This document shows, piece by piece, positions 63,194-64,000 of a stretch of DNA of 64,000 bases (its first letter is position 1; the number at the start of each line of letters is the position of its first letter). The stretch is from positions 62,001 through 126,000 of the forward strand of contig NZ_CAKLBP010000001.1 of assembly GCF_920984665.1 (NCBI RefSeq). Reading direction: 5' to 3'. The translations under genes and the position numbers were made by a program. The notes under the pieces were generated by a model. The model made no database searches. It was not told the origin of the DNA and saw only the letters and a list, made by a program, of their open reading frames with translations. The DNA is from Pedobacter sp. Leaf170. GTDB lineage: Bacteria > Bacteroidota > Bacteroidia > Sphingobacteriales > Sphingobacteriaceae.

Positions 63194-63692
63194 ACTGGTT
63201 GGTTAGTTATTTAGTTTTAGGTTGATTATATATTAGTTTCTCAGAATTCGAATTTGCTAGTGCACAATTAAACTAAAACGTTTTATGCATATTTTAAAGC
63301 TTTATTCTTTCTGAAAGAAATTAATCAATTTGGTTTTTGAGTATTTAGTTTGTCGGCTGCTGGCAATCAGAATATAATATTGAATAAAACAATCCTCAAA
63401 TACTTATATTTTGCTTGATACTAGTAAAGCTTTAGTTAATAATTTTTTCTGTTCAGATACTTATCGAGATAAATGGGATGATTCGTATCGACTATTGTAA
63501 AATTGTGTAACAAACTTATTATATAATTTTTATTAATGTTTGTACCAAAAAGAAAATTTGTTGTACAAATCCGACTTATTCAACCAAAAAGTGACCTTAG
63601 ATTAAAATAGTTTTATCTGTTTAACCTTTCAATAAAAACCAAAGCATTTTAATGAAACGCTTAAAAAAAGATTATGCTGATTTATGAAATGG
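63194..63692. other. Promoter region of the susCD operon
   Basis: About 500 AT-rich bases upstream of susC, downstream of the YeiH gene. TAAGTTTG on the minus strand (63511-63518) fits TAnnTTTG but would imply a leader of about 310 bases. A 12-bp palindrome lies nearer the gene (63274-63285). No coding sequence was seen. Confidence 0.35.
63274..63285. promoter_or_regulatory. Palindrome TAAAACGTTTTA upstream of susC
   Basis: A perfect 12-bp palindrome, 81 bases before the susC start. A central CG within an A/T-flanked palindrome is typical of LacI-family operators, but no LacI gene is near and chance occurrence in AT-rich sequence is possible. Confidence 0.25.
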
Positions 63693-64000
63693 TTATTTAA
63701 AATCAGGAACTGGAAATAAATAGCCGCCAAATAAAATGTACGACCATAAAAGTGTCCAGATGATGTTAAAAATCTGAGCCGTAACAAATGTAAGCGCTGG
63801 TTTTCCGCCTTGCAACTTAACCAACGATGAGAATTTAGCTTCCATTCCTATCGCGATAAACGCTAAGGCAAACCAAATGGTTCGAATACCATTTAAGGTA
63901 GGTGCTACACTTTTAGCTGTTTCTACAGATAATAGAAAAGAAAACACAAGTGAAGCGCCAATAAAACCTAAAACAAATTTCGGAAAGCGCTCCCAAACAA
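63693..64000 (-). CDS. YeiH/UPF0324 family putative sulfate exporter, C-terminal part
   Basis: The frame is open to the window edge and covers the last 102 codons, with the 5' part outside. VWERFPKFVLGFIGASLVFS, then GIRTIWFALAFIAIGMEAKF and LVKLQGGKPALTFVTAQIFN are the conserved C-terminal segments of the YeiH family (about 340-430 residues, ten or so membrane segments). Members are annotated as putative sulfate exporters; real substrates are mostly untested. Confidence 0.85.
   Translation of the reverse strand, partial: VWERFPKFVLGFIGASLVFSFLLSVETAKSVAPTLNGIRTIWFALAFIAIGMEAKFSSLVKLQGGKPALTFVTAQIFNIIWTLLWSYILFGGYLFPVPDFK

Noticed and set aside
1..64000. CRISPR array, phage genes or a defence system
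   Set aside because: No regularly spaced direct repeats, cas, integrase, capsid or restriction genes were found. The only regular short repeats are the IS21 end motifs.

Overview
The window reads as one stretch of a Bacteroidota chromosome, most likely Sphingobacteriaceae (Pedobacter-like). The grounds are an AT-rich composition, a SusC/SusD pair with a GH95 fucosidase, lipoproteins with Bacteroidota-type signal peptides, an ImuA-ImuB-DnaE2 cassette of the Bacteroidota type, and several -7 boxes of the form TAnnTTTG. No phage, plasmid or CRISPR structure is visible.

Layout. (1) 1-3.7 kb: a GlxA-type AraC regulator gene split by a complete IS21-family element (445-3146) with a 6-bp target duplication. 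The regulator carries a second frameshift, and the element's istB has an in-frame stop. (2) 3.8-12.7 kb: single genes of mixed function: DUF3072 protein, barstar-like protein, YceI lipoprotein, a five-PAS histidine kinase, an SMP-30 lactonase, an AI-2E-type permease and a PPOX-fold protein. (3) 12.9-24.3 kb: a minus-strand run of twelve closely packed genes that makes molybdenum cofactor (XdhC, MocA, MoaA, MoeA, MoaD, MoeB, MoaE, MoaC-MogA fusion, plus a TauE/SafE permease) and ends in the enzyme that uses it, a three-subunit PaoABC-type aldehyde oxidoreductase. (4) 25-32.3 kb: a small lipoprotein, a RadC-like JAB protein and the SOS mutasome imuA-imuB-dnaE2. A perfect 19-bp palindrome lies directly against the -7 box of the imu operon. 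(5) 32.5-43 kb: an SGNH esterase, a Tat-type SDR, the 3' half of a tRNA-Met gene (a probable attachment-site scar), an exported methyltransferase-like protein, an MDR oxidoreductase, a DNA/RNA nuclease lipoprotein, an AmpG-like MFS protein and a membrane histidine kinase.

(6) 43-51.8 kb is the most interesting part: a low-molecular-weight thiol neighbourhood. One minus-strand operon holds a mercuric-reductase-like FAD disulfide reductase, an ABC ATPase, a permease fused to a quaternary-amine binding domain (the EgtUV ergothioneine-transporter architecture), EgtB and EgtD. A class V PLP enzyme that could be the EgtE lyase converges on egtD with a 4-bp overlap. Uptake, synthesis and possibly redox recycling of ergothioneine would thus sit together. 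The permease-binding-protein gene has one in-frame TAA at codon 50, so import may be lost in this strain. (7) 52-64 kb: a DHA2 drug exporter, small NTF2-like and DUF3253 proteins, and a fucose-glycan utilisation locus (GH95 fucosidase, AraC regulator, SusD, SusC). The window ends inside a YeiH-family permease.

All calls come from reading motifs by eye. No database search was possible.
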